The translations under genes and the position numbers were made by a program. From RYN-230 sp963834705 (lineage in GTDB: Bacteria; Actinomycetota; Actinomycetes; Streptosporangiales; Streptosporangiaceae), in NCBI GenBank assembly GCA_963834705.1, contig CAWICV010000001.1:1054001-1118000 (forward strand): 64,000 nt of DNA, given 5' to 3'. Under the pieces are notes generated by a model. It was not told the origin of the DNA, did no database searches, and saw nothing but the letters and a program-made list of their open reading frames with translations. This document shows positions 1-8,369 of this stretch, one piece after another (positions within the stretch are counted from its first letter, which is position 1; every line of letters starts with the position of its first letter).

Positions 1-39
1 AGGGGCCTCGCCCCTGCCGAGGTTAGCCGGGTGAGCCGG

Positions 40-441
40 CTAGCGGTGCTCGGTTGGGATCCCGAGCGCGTGGATCACGTCGGCGGTGCTGGCGAACTCG
101 CGGCGGGCCGGCAGGCTGCTGATCGCATCGATGATCTCGTCGGGGGCGCCGGTGCGCTGCAGGTAGCCGAGCATGGTGTCCCGGTGGGCCGGGAACTCAT
201 GCGGCTCCAGCCAGCGGGCGATGTCGGACCGGCGATCTACCTGAGCCTCGGTGATGCCGGCCGGGGTGCCCGGCCGCACATCGGAGGGCAGCTCCTGGTC
301 CAGGTGATCTTCGTCAACCGGCTCTGTCTCCCGCCATTCCTCGGTACGTGCGGGCTCGCCGGTGTGGGTGAGGGTCTCGGTCTCCTCCTCCAGTTCATCA
401 TCGACCCGGGCCCCGTGCTTGAAGCTTCCTCGCTCTGTCAT
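40..441 (-). CDS. DUF2795 domain protein
   Basis: Encodes about 133 residues. The N-terminal half is acidic and probably disordered (a Glu-rich run near residue 17). The C-terminal half has the DUF2795 pattern: SDIARWLEPHEFPAHRD, then a segment ending in the residues EFASTADVIHALG. Proteins of this family are small and of unknown role. I chose the ATG at 441 because AAAGG lies just upstream on the minus strand; an in-frame extension to 537 has no such site. It lies directly downstream of the clpC-like gene on the same strand, so the two are probably cotranscribed, which fits a stress role by inference only. Confidence 0.75.
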   Translation of the reverse strand: MTERGSFKHGARVDDELEEETETLTHTGEPARTEEWRETEPVDEDHLDQELPSDVRPGTPAGITEAQVDRRSDIARWLEPHEFPAHRDTMLGYLQRTGAPDEIIDAISSLPARREFASTADVIHALGIPTEHR

Positions 442-472
442 CTTGCTGCCTTTCGCTCGGTGGGCCAGATGC

Positions 473-3012
473 TCAGCTGATGACCGCCCCGGCCGGCTGG
501 CCGGAGGTATCGAAGGCCAGCTGTCCCTCCCGGACATCCACGGTGACGTGCTGGCCCGGCGTGATCTGCCCGTCGAGCAGCAGCCGGGACAGCTCGTTGT
601 CGATATCCCGCTGGATCACCCGGCGCATCGGCCGGGCGCCGAACTCCGGCTGGAACCCGCGGCCGGCGACCCAGTCCACCGCGGCCGGGGTGAACTCCAC
701 GGTGATGTTCTGGGCGTGCAGCCGGCGCTTGGTCTCCTCCAGCAGCAGCCCGGTGATCTGCCGCAGCTCGGTCTGGTCGAGCTGGCGGAACACGATGATT
801 TCGTCGATCCGGTTCAGGAACTCAGGGCGGAACGATTCGCGCAGCCGCCGCATGAGCTGGTCCTGCAGGCCGTCTTGCTGGCCGGCGGTGGAGCTGGCCG
901 CGCTGCCCGAGAAGCCGAGCGTGCCCGCCCGCCAGGTGATCAGGTCCGAGCCCAGGTTGCTGGTCATGATGAGCACGGTGTTCTTGAAGTCGACGGTCCG
1001 GCCCTGGCCGTCGGTGAGCCGCCCATCGTCCAGGATCTGCAGCAAGACGTTGAACACGTCCGGGTGCGCCTTCTCGATCTCATCGAGCAGTACGACCGAG
1101 TACGGCCGCCGCCGGACCGCCTCGGTGAGCTGGCCCGCCTCCTCGTAGCCGACGTAGCCGGGTGGCGCGCCGACCAGCCGGCTCACCGTATGCCGCTCCT
1201 GGAACTCGCTCATGTCCAGCCGGGTCATCCGGCTGTCCGCGCCGAACAGCGCCTCGGTCAGCGCCCGGGCCAGCTCGGTCTTGCCCACCCCGGTCGGGCC
1301 GAGGAACAGGAAACTGCCCACCGGCCGGTCCGGATCGCCCAGGCCGGCCCGGGACCGGCGGACCGCCTCAGCCACCGCGCTGACCGCCTCATCCTGGCCG
1401 ACGACCCGTTCGTGCAGGTGCTGCTCCAGCCGCAGCAGCCGGTCCTTCTCCTCCTCGGTGAGCTGGGTCACCGGGACGCCGGTGGCCCGGGACACCACCT
1501 CGGCGATGTCGTTGACGGTGACCTGGGGCACCGAACTCTGGTCACCGCCCAGCTCGTCGATCTGCCGCCGGACCTGGATGATCTGGTCGCGCAGCTGGGA
1601 GGCCAGCTCGTACTGCTCGCTGGCCACCGCCTGGTCCTTGTCCCGCATCAGCTCCTCGGCCCGCTGCTCCAGATCACGCACGTCCCGGCCGGGGGTCTTG
1701 GTGCGCAGCCGGACCCGGGCGCCGCCTGGTCGATCAGGTCGATGGCCTTGTCCGGCAGGAACCGGTCGGAGATGTACCGGTCGGACAGCTCGACGGCGGC
1801 GACCAGCGCCTCGTCCGTGTAGCGGACCTCATGGTGCGCCTCGTACCGGTCGCGCAGCCCGCGCAGGATGGTGATCGCGTCTTCCGGGGTCGGCTCGGGC
1901 ACCAGAATGGGCTGGAACCGCCGGGCCAGCGCCGCATCCTTCTCGATGTTCTTGCGGTACTCGTCCAGCGTGGTGGCCCCGACAATGTGCAGCTCGCCGC
2001 GGGCCAGCGCGGGCTTGAGCATGTTGCCCGCGTCCATCCCGCCCTCGCTGCTGCCGCCCGTACCAACCAGGGTGTGCAGCTCGTCAATGAAGATGATCAG
2101 TTCGTCGCCGTGCTCGCGGATCTCGTCGACGATCCGCTTCACCCGCTCCTCGAAGTCACCGCGGTAGCGGGTGCCGGCCACCACGCCGGACAGCTCGAGC
2201 TGCATCACCCGCTTGCCGGCCAGCGTCTGCGGCACGTCGTCGTTCACGATGCGCTGCGCGATGCCCTCGACGATCGCGGTCTTGCCCACCCCGGCCTCGC
2301 CGATCAGCACCGGGTTGTTCTTGCCCCGGCGGGACAGCACCTCGACGGTCTGCTCGATCTCGTCGTCCCGGCCGATCACCGGGTCGATCTTCCCCTCCCG
2401 GGCCTGCTCGGTCAGGTCACGGCCGAACTGGTCCAGGGTCGGCGTGGCCGACCGGCCGCCCGGGCCGCCGCCGCCCGGCGGCAGGCCCTGCCCGGCCAGC
2501 GCCCGCTGCAGAGTTTCGGGGGTGACCCGGGCCGCGCCGAGGATCCGGCCCGCGCCGGACTCCGGGTTGGCGGCCAGCGCGAACAGGATGTGCTCCGGCC
2601 CGATGTAGGTGGAGCCGACAGCGCGGGAGATCTGGTGCGAGTCCAGCAGCGCCCGCTTGGCGCCGGGGGTGAGCTGCGGCGGCTCACCGCTCGGCGCGGC
2701 CCGCGATTCCTGGCTCTCGACGTCACGGATCAGCGCGGTTGGGTCGGCCCCGGCCCGGGAGAGCAGGGTGCGGGTTGGTTCCATGCTGGCCGCCGCCCAG
2801 AGCAGCTGATCGGTGTCCAGATCCCGGCCACCCCGCTCGGCCGCGTGGCTCGCCGCCGTGCCGAGCAGTTCGCGCCCCGGCCCGCTCATCAGCCGGGTGA
2901 TGTCTACCCGGCGCACCTGCCGGCCCTGGCCGCCAGTGCCGTAGATGCGGGCGAGGAAGTCGTCGAACGGGCTGGACCCGAAGTCCTCTGGGCCGTAGAA
3001 ATCACTGGTCAT
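473..3012 (-). pseudogene. clpC: ClpC-type AAA+ chaperone, frameshifted
   Basis: The N-terminal frame starts at 3012 and has Clp-N repeats (about residues 35-175), the first AAA+ domain with Walker A GEAGVGKT, and the D1 end KAIDLIDQA. The C-terminal frame, ending at 473, has a UVR-type coiled segment (QYELASQLRDQI), the second Walker A GPTGVGKTELA and a ClpB-D2-small domain. The frames part near 1715-1725: DLIDQA should continue GARVRLRT, which needs one extra G in a GC run. Repaired, the protein would be about 845 residues, normal for ClpC, which unfolds substrates for ClpP. Both halves are well conserved, so a sequencing indel is at least as likely as a real lesion. Confidence 0.85.
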
Positions 3013-3148
3013 CTCGGCTGCTCCCCGGTGCGGCTGGTCGCGGTTGCGTACCTTGGCCCCCTACCCGGGATGGGCAGGCCATCCCCGGCAGGCGACGGTA
3101 AGACCACGCTAAACCCGCGTGAAATGCCCGCTCAGCCGCCCCTGCCAG

Positions 3149-3265
3149 TCAGTCTTTACGCCCGGTCAGCGCCAGGCTGGCCCCGATGCCGATCATGACC
3201 AGGCCGCCGGTTCCGCCGACCATGGCCAGCCGGCGTGGCGACCGGGTAATCCACGCCCGGGCCGT
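3149..3265 (-). pseudogene. LysE-family exporter, C-terminal relic
   Basis: A minus-strand frame ending at 3149 reads RRLAMVGGTGGLVMIGIGAS then LALTGRKD. This is a glycine-rich final membrane helix with a short basic tail, typical of LysE/RhtB amino-acid exporters. Upstream in this frame the protein character is lost within about 40 residues, so only the end of a gene remains. It faces a TetR-like relic, an arrangement common for exporter/regulator pairs. The call rests on one helix and is tentative. Confidence 0.35.
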
Positions 3266-3270
3266 CCCGG

Positions 3271-3671
3271 CGGCCGGCGCCCAGGTGCTCTCCGAAGCTG
3301 GGCTGGACAAGACCGGGCATCCCGAGATCGAGGCGGCCGAGCGGCCGAGCAACGATGCGTTCATGGCCTGCGTCGGCGCACTGTCCGGCGGTCCCGGCCC
3401 GGCCGCCGAGGAACTGGCGTCGGCGCTGGAGGCCACCGCGCACGGCCACGCCATGCTGCTACTGGACAGCGGCCAGCCGCCCGCGGCCGACGAGGTCGAG
3501 CGCACCGCGGAGCGGGCCGCCCGGGCGACCCGCGCGCTGATCGAGAGCCGCGGCCTGCTCAGCGACGCGGCCGGCCCGGCCGGCCTGAGCCGAACGGCGC
3601 ACCGCGCGCCAGCTGACGGCGTGAACCGGGCTATGGCGTTAGGCGATGGAGGTCGCGCGGGAAGAGGGTGA
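3271..3671 (+). pseudogene. TetR-like regulator, C-terminal relic
   Basis: The plus-strand frame contains ALEATAHGHAMLLLDSG and then an alanine/arginine-rich amphipathic helix (ERAARATRALIESR). This resembles the ligand-binding C-terminal domain of TetR regulators. No helix-turn-helix is present upstream: the frame runs into the LysE-like relic on the other strand. The last part overlaps the end of the convergent aspartyl-tRNA synthetase gene. Most likely this is what is left after a deletion joined parts of an exporter/regulator pair. It could also be a small unrelated protein. Confidence 0.35.
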
Positions 3672-4944
3672 CCTCCCGCACGTTGTCCGCGCCGGTCAGC
3701 CGGCTGGTCCAGCGCTCGAGGCCGAGCGCGAAGCCGCCGTGCGGCGGCATGCCGTGCGCGAAGCAGTCCAGGTAGCCGGCGTAGCTGGCGGGGTCCTCGC
3801 CGCGGGCCTGGATGGCGGCCAGGTAGTCCGGGTAGCGGTGCAGCCGCTGCCCGCCGGTGACCAGTTCCACGCCGCGGAACAGCAGGTCGAAGCTGTTCGA
3901 CCAGCGCTCGTCGCCGGGCTGCGGATGAGTGTAGAACGGGCGCTTGCGCATCGGGTATCCCTCGACGGCGAGAAAGTCGCTGCCGTGCTCGCGGGCCGCC
4001 CACTGGCCGAGCGCCTGCTCGTGCGCGGGGGCCAGGTCCGGCTCGTCTGGCGGCGCGCCGACCAGGTCCAGCGCGTCGCGGAAGTGGATGACCGGGAACT
4101 CGGCGGGCACCTCGGGGACGGTGCTGCCGAGCCGCTCGGCGGCCGGGCCGGCCTGTTCCCGGATGGCCGCGGTCATCCCGGCCAGCGCGTGCCGCAGCAC
4201 GGCCAGCACGTCCCGGTGACTGCTGATGAAGCCGAGCTCGGCGTCCAGCGACACGTACTCGGCCAGGTGCCGCGCGGTGTCGTGCGGTTCGGCCCGGAAC
4301 ACCGGCCCGGTCTCGTAGACCCGCTCGAACACGCCGACCATGGTCTGCTTGTAGAACTGCGGCGACTGGGCCAGGTAGGCGCGGCCACCGAAGTAGTCCA
4401 CGCCGAACACATTGGCGCCAGACTCCGTGGCCGAGGACACCAATTTGGGCGTCTGGATCTCGGTGAAGCCCAGGCCGTCCAGGGCCGACCGGAAGCCGTG
4501 CAGCGACGCGGCGGTGATCTGCCAGGCCGCGCGCCGGGCCGGATGCCGCCAGCTCACCGCGGCATGGTCGAGCAGCGTGGGCAGCGCCGCGTCCACCGTG
4601 GGCCGCCACAGCTCGACCGGCGGGGTCTGCGCGGGCTCGGTCAGCGGGATGATACGCGGCCCGGTCAGCTCCATCCCACCGGGTGCGGCCGGGTTCTGGG
4701 TGGCCAGGCCAGTGACCGCGACCACGGTTTCCTCGCCGCAGTCCCGCGCGATCCTGAGCGCTTCCTGGTCGTCCGGGCGGATGACCACCTGGGCCAGGCC
4801 GGTCCGGTCCCGCAGGATGAGAAACGTCACCGCGGCCAGGAATCTGCGGCGGTGGATCCAGCCTTCGATGCGCACCTGGCTGCCCGGCGGCGCCTGGGGC
4901 AGGTCGGCCGCCAGGGTGCGGGCGGTCGCGGTCGCGGATTTCAT
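3631..4944 (-). CDS. aspS: Archaeal-type aspartyl-tRNA synthetase
   Basis: A class IIb aminoacyl-tRNA synthetase of about 437 residues. It has an N-terminal OB fold (VRIEGWIHRRRF, LILRDRTGLAQVVI), motif 2 (FRAEPHDTARHLAEYVSLD) and motif 3 (GFALGLERWTSRLTG, REVTLFPRD). The length matches the short archaeal-type AspRS, which lacks the GAD insertion of the roughly 590-residue bacterial enzyme. Many enzymes of this type also charge tRNA-Asn, but I cannot tell that here. The start is the ATG at 4944, eight bases after GGAGGTG; the GTG at 4953 would overlap that site. It is preceded by a T-box leader with an Asp specifier, so it should be induced when Asp-tRNA is uncharged. Confidence 0.9.
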   Translation of the reverse strand: MKSATATARTLAADLPQAPPGSQVRIEGWIHRRRFLAAVTFLILRDRTGLAQVVIRPDDQEALRIARDCGEETVVAVTGLATQNPAAPGGMELTGPRIIPLTEPAQTPPVELWRPTVDAALPTLLDHAAVSWRHPARRAAWQITAASLHGFRSALDGLGFTEIQTPKLVSSATESGANVFGVDYFGGRAYLAQSPQFYKQTMVGVFERVYETGPVFRAEPHDTARHLAEYVSLDAELGFISSHRDVLAVLRHALAGMTAAIREQAGPAAERLGSTVPEVPAEFPVIHFRDALDLVGAPPDEPDLAPAHEQALGQWAAREHGSDFLAVEGYPMRKRPFYTHPQPGDERWSNSFDLLFRGVELVTGGQRLHRYPDYLAAIQARGEDPASYAGYLDCFAHGMPPHGGFALGLERWTSRLTGADNVREVTLFPRDLHRLTP

Positions 4945-4950
4945 CGTCGT

Positions 4951-5180
4951 CACCTCCAGTCCGTTACGTGGCCCTGGAGGTGTGGGCGGGGGCTAGGTCG
5001 CGGTGCCACCACACCTTCGCCGGCGCACGCCCGCGCCGGCCTCGTCAGCCGTTACGCGGCCAGCGGCTCGGGCTAGGAAGGTGTCTTCACCGGGAGCGTG
5101 CTGTCCGCCTTCACAGCTTGTGGCGGCTCTCTGAGCAGCTCGACTCCCCGGCTACTTGGTCTCCCATCGCGGCCCGGACA
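4951..5180 (-). promoter_or_regulatory. T-box riboswitch, Asp specifier, translational type
   Basis: Read on the minus strand, the leader has the T-box core TGGTGGCACCGCGA (4998-5012), an AG-rich distal loop AGAGAG (5127-5132), the loop-E element AGTA (5153-5156), and GAA followed by the codon GAC (specifier at 5083-5085). GAC is Asp. The T-box bulge UGGC would pair with a tRNA end having discriminator G, as tRNA-Asp does. After the T-box, CACCTCCAG (4982-4974) can pair with CTGGAGGTG (4959-4951) and hide the ribosome binding site. Alternatively CCACACC (4985-4979) pairs with GGTGTGG (5015-5009) around the T-box. These two pairings overlap and exclude each other, as expected for a translation-controlling switch. 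Confidence 0.9.
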
Positions 5181-5271
5181 GGTTCCAGGGTAGTGCCCGT
5201 CGGCGACCAGCCCGCGCCGCTATTGCTGCTTCGGCTCCGTTTGCCGCCCGCGCGCATCGGCAGCCCTGGAT

Positions 5272-5490
5272 GTGCCGCTGGATGAACTGTTAGGCCGCCC
5301 TCCGCTGCTCAGGTTTGAAGGTGTCTACACACCTGCGGTTGCTCAGCTGCAGAGCTTCCAGCTATTGCCCACTTTCGGCCGCCCGCACTTCACTGTCCGG
5401 CTGGAGCGAGGCGACGAACCTGAGCTCAGCGCGCTCCTCGCCTCGCTAGGAAGTCTGCAGGTGAATCCGGGGTACGCTAAACGTACATGA
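5272..5490 (+). CDS. Small hypothetical protein
   Basis: An open frame of about 72 residues starting at a GTG (PLDELLGRPPLLRFEGV near the start, then FGRPHFTVRLERGDEPELS). I do not recognise it. The frame stays open upstream without a better start and no clear ribosome site precedes the GTG, so this may be the tail of a truncated gene. It lies between the T-box promoter region and a second small gene on the same strand, in sequence less GC-rich than its surroundings. Confidence 0.4.
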   Translation: MPLDELLGRPPLLRFEGVYTPAVAQLQSFQLLPTFGRPHFTVRLERGDEPELSALLASLGSLQVNPGYAKRT

Positions 5491-5526
5491 GGTATGCAAA
5501 GCAGCGGCTAGCGAAGGAGGTGCAAG

Positions 5527-5787
5527 TTGTACCGCGTAGACATTGGCGCTGATCTTAACGACGACGATGGCAGTGGCTACCTTTGGACCTTCCTCGATGA
5601 AGCCCGCGATCCTGGCCTCGTCAAGGCCGGCGCTCTTCTCGTGGCAGGCGGCGACGATGCCGCCGCGATGTGCGAAGTAACTCGCTTGGAGCCCACCGCC
5701 GACGGGAGCACGATAGTCCATCTCAGAGTGCTGCCCGGCACGGTCGAGGACTATCTCGGCGCTGCCGAGCGGGCTCTGGTGAGCTAA
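5527..5787 (+). CDS. Small hypothetical protein (86 aa)
   Basis: Begins with TTG at 5527, seven bases after a strong AAGGAGG site, which fixes the start. The 86-residue product is acidic (YRVDIGADLNDDDGSGY, then WTFLDEARDPGLVKAGALLV) with alternating hydrophobic and charged strands. It looks like one compact beta-rich domain without signal peptide or membrane segment. I recall similar unnamed proteins in actinobacteria but no function. It follows the 5272-5490 frame by 36 bases and converges on the response-regulator gene. Confidence 0.65.
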   Translation: MYRVDIGADLNDDDGSGYLWTFLDEARDPGLVKAGALLVAGGDDAAAMCEVTRLEPTADGSTIVHLRVLPGTVEDYLGAAERALVS

Positions 5788-5817
5788 AGGGCGCGCGCGT
5801 GGGCGGCTGGCTGAGAC

Positions 5818-6465
5818 CTAGTGGCTGAGACCGGCTTCGTGGGCGAGCAGGCCAGCCTGGGTGCGGTTGGCGCAGCCGAGCTTGTCCAGCATCCGCGACA
5901 CGTAGCCCTTGACCGTGGCCTCGGACAGGTACAGCCGCGCCGCGATCTGCGCGTTGGACAGGCCCTCGCCCAGTCCGGCCAGCACCTCGGTCTCGCGTTC
6001 GGTCAGCGACCCGACCAGGCGCCGCGCCCGGTCTCGGGCCGAATCGCGGTCGCCCGACGCCGCCACCAGCCGCTGCGCGGCCACCGGCGACAGCACGGTG
6101 TGCCCTTCGGCGGCCACCTGCACCAGCCCGATCAGGTCCTCCGGCGGGGTGGACTTGACCAGGAACCCGGCCGCGCCCGCGCGGAGCGCGCGCAGCACGT
6201 ACTGGTCGGCGTCGAACGTGGTCAGCACGACCACGGCGGGCGGGTTGTCCAGCTTGCTGATCCGCTCGGTGGCGGCGATCCCGTCCAGGCCGGGCATCCG
6301 CAGGTCCATGAGCACCACATCGGGCCGGGTCCGGGTGACCGCCTCGACGGCCGCCGCGCCGTCGTGCGCCTCGTCCACCACTTCGACCGTGCCGGCCGAG
6401 CCGAGGATCGTGCGCAGGTGCGCGCAGACCATCGGCTCGTCGTCCACCACCACGACCCGGATCAC
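5818..6465 (-). CDS. NarL/LuxR-type response regulator
   Basis: A 215-residue two-domain regulator. The receiver domain has the acidic pair DDE near the start, phospho-acceptor Asp in VVLMDLRMPG, the switch Thr in VVLTTFD and Lys in FLVKS. The C-terminal LuxR-type helix-turn-helix (about 150-210) contains LTERETEVLAGLGEGLSNAQ. The start is GTG at 6465, overlapping the stop of the upstream kinase gene in a GTGA, so translation is coupled. Its likely targets are the divergent YceI and ABC exporter genes, by position only. Confidence 0.93.
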   Translation of the reverse strand: MIRVVVVDDEPMVCAHLRTILGSAGTVEVVDEAHDGAAAVEAVTRTRPDVVLMDLRMPGLDGIAATERISKLDNPPAVVVLTTFDADQYVLRALRAGAAGFLVKSTPPEDLIGLVQVAAEGHTVLSPVAAQRLVAASGDRDSARDRARRLVGSLTERETEVLAGLGEGLSNAQIAARLYLSEATVKGYVSRMLDKLGCANRTQAGLLAHEAGLSH

Positions 6466-7703
6466 GACGTCAGGCCCACCGATTCCGCGGTCGGCACGTA
6501 GGCGGGCAGCACCACTTCGACACAGAACCCGCCGTCCGGTTCGGGGCCGGCGCGGAGCGAGCCGTGCACCAGCTCCATGCGCTGCCGCAGGCCGGCCAGG
6601 CCCAGCCCGGAGCCCGTCCCGGCCAGCACCGGGTCGGCCAGCCCGCTGCGGCTGGTGGGCGGGCCGTTCCGCACGGTCAGCCGCAGCTGGGCCGGGTCGT
6701 AGCTGACCCGCACGGTCACCGGGGCACCGGGTGCGTGCTTGCGCACGTTGGTCAGTGCCTCCCGGACGACCCGGTAGGCGGTCCGGCTGACCACCGGCGA
6801 GGCGAGCGCCGGGTCACCATCTTCGATCAGCTCTACCGGGGTGCCGACCGCGGTCGACTCGGCCACCAGCGCGGCGAAGTCGGCGGCCGACGGGGCCTCG
6901 GCCCCGTCCGGCGCCGAGCGCAGGATGCCAACCAGGTCACGCAGTTCGTCCAGGGCCTGGCAGCCGGCCGCCCGCAACTCTTCCGCCGCCTGCCGGGTGG
7001 CCTCGTCCGTGGCCGTCATCCGCAGCGCGCCGGCCTGCAGCACCATCAGGCTGACCCGGTGCGTCACCACGTCGTGCATCTCGCCGGCCAGCCGGGCCCG
7101 TTCCTCGGCCCGGGCCTGCTCGGCCAGCAGGTACTGCTCCCGCTCGGCCCGTTCGGCCCGGTCCCGCAGCGCCTGCACCAGCCGCCGCCGGGCGATGATG
7201 TACAGCCCCAGCAGCGGCCCGACGGCCGTGCGCAGCAGGCCGATGGCGATCACCGTGGCCGACGGCTGCCACGGCCGCGCCGCGATCACGCTGAGGATGC
7301 CCACCGCAATCAGCGCGGCCCGCCGGTCCCGCGCGTAGAAGACCCCGTACGCGGCCACGACGGTCGAGATGGGCGCCCAGACGTTGCCGGAATTGGCCGG
7401 GGTCAGCGCCCCGGCCGGGTAGATGAGCAGCGTCACGGCCAGGGTGAACGCGGCCAGGATGTACATCACCGTGATCGGCGTGCGGCGGCGGGCGGCCAGT
7501 GAGGCGCAGCATACTGCCTGCACGCCAAGCAGCGTCCAGGCCAGCGAGTCAGGGTGGGCCGGCCACCAGGTGGCGCCGCTCAGCGTCAGGAGCGTGTCGA
7601 GCAACACGAGGAACGCGGCGAGGGCCGCGTCGGTCGCGACCCAGTGCCGGTTGTACCACCGCTGTTCGTGCTCTTCGCACCCCATGAACTCACGGTATGC
7701 CAT
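6462..7703 (-). CDS. Two-component sensor histidine kinase (HisKA_3)
   Basis: About 413 residues. The N-terminal half has several hydrophobic helices (about residues 25-170) forming a membrane sensor without a large outside loop. A dimerisation domain follows with the phospho-accepting His in ARLAGEMHDVVTHRVSLMV, then a HATPase_c domain ending in GLGLAGLRQRMELVHG. This is the DesK/NarX-like kinase class that pairs with NarL-type regulators, and the next gene is such a regulator, overlapping by four bases. The start is uncertain: ATG at 7703 or 7685, neither with a clear ribosome site. The neighbouring exporter suggests it senses a membrane-active compound. Confidence 0.9.
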   Translation of the reverse strand: MAYREFMGCEEHEQRWYNRHWVATDAALAAFLVLLDTLLTLSGATWWPAHPDSLAWTLLGVQAVCCASLAARRRTPITVMYILAAFTLAVTLLIYPAGALTPANSGNVWAPISTVVAAYGVFYARDRRAALIAVGILSVIAARPWQPSATVIAIGLLRTAVGPLLGLYIIARRRLVQALRDRAERAEREQYLLAEQARAEERARLAGEMHDVVTHRVSLMVLQAGALRMTATDEATRQAAEELRAAGCQALDELRDLVGILRSAPDGAEAPSAADFAALVAESTAVGTPVELIEDGDPALASPVVSRTAYRVVREALTNVRKHAPGAPVTVRVSYDPAQLRLTVRNGPPTSRSGLADPVLAGTGSGLGLAGLRQRMELVHGSLRAGPEPDGGFCVEVVLPAYVPTAESVGLTS

Positions 7704-7853
7704 GCGGGCAGCCACACCACGATCCCCGAGACGATCGTCGGAGGGGGACCCTACGAAAGTTGCATTGCGGCCGCCGGCGCCCGCCTTTTGTCGGCCCAGC
7801 AGGCAACTCCTCGCCCTGCCGCGGTCGGGGCCCGCTGCGGTGCACTTGAGGAC

Positions 7854-8369
7854 ATGCAGACGACACAGCAACTCACCCAGACCATCCCGCCGCTGGGCCG
7901 CTACCGGATCGACCCGGCCGGCTCCTCCGTCACGTTCCGCACCCGGCACCTGTTCGGGCTGGCGCCGGTGCGCGGCCGCTTCGCTTTCCGTACCGGAACC
8001 GTCGATGTGGCCGAGCCGCTGACCGGCTCGCGGATTTACGCCGAGATCGAGTCGGCCAGCTTCCATACCGGCAATCCGCCGCGGGACGCTCAGGTCCGGT
8101 CGGCCCGGTTCCTGGCCGCTGACGAGCACCCGGTACTGGCGTTCAGTTCAACCGGTCTTGATGGCCAGGTGCTGGCGGGCACGCTGACGGTGCGTGGGGT
8201 GAGCCGGCCGGTCCACGTGCTGGCCGAGATCACCGACGTGTCCCCCGGGTCGTTCACCGCGCGGGCCACGGTCCGCATCGACCGGTACGACTTCGGCGTG
8301 ACCGCGTCCCGCGGGCTGGCCGGGCGGTACCTCGACATCACCATGGAGGTCCAGTGCGTACGCAGCTGA
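7854..8369 (+). CDS. YceI-family lipocalin-like protein
   Basis: A 171-residue protein with the YceI pattern: GRYRIDPAGSSVTFRTRHLF near the start, AEIESASFHTGN, RSARFLAADEHPVLAF and a final beta-strand LDITMEV. YceI proteins form a beta barrel binding isoprenoid-like lipids. No signal peptide is visible, so this copy is probably cytoplasmic, as is common in actinobacteria. The ATG at 7854 follows GAGG. It is divergent from the two-component system and overlaps the next gene by 16 bases, so it is the first gene of the exporter operon. Confidence 0.88.
   Translation: MQTTQQLTQTIPPLGRYRIDPAGSSVTFRTRHLFGLAPVRGRFAFRTGTVDVAEPLTGSRIYAEIESASFHTGNPPRDAQVRSARFLAADEHPVLAFSSTGLDGQVLAGTLTVRGVSRPVHVLAEITDVSPGSFTARATVRIDRYDFGVTASRGLAGRYLDITMEVQCVRS

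Noticed and set aside
3013..3148. Heat-shock operator upstream of clpC
   Set aside because: I looked for HAIR-type (CTTGAGT-N7-ACTCAAG) and CIRCE-like inverted repeats and found none.
3149..4609. A long minus-strand frame through the aspS gene
   Set aside because: It runs out of frame through aspS; only its last 40 codons look like a protein, reported as a LysE relic.
5807..5830. Direct repeat TGGCTGAGACC around the response regulator stop
   Set aside because: Only two short copies, with no structure or regulatory context; treated as chance.
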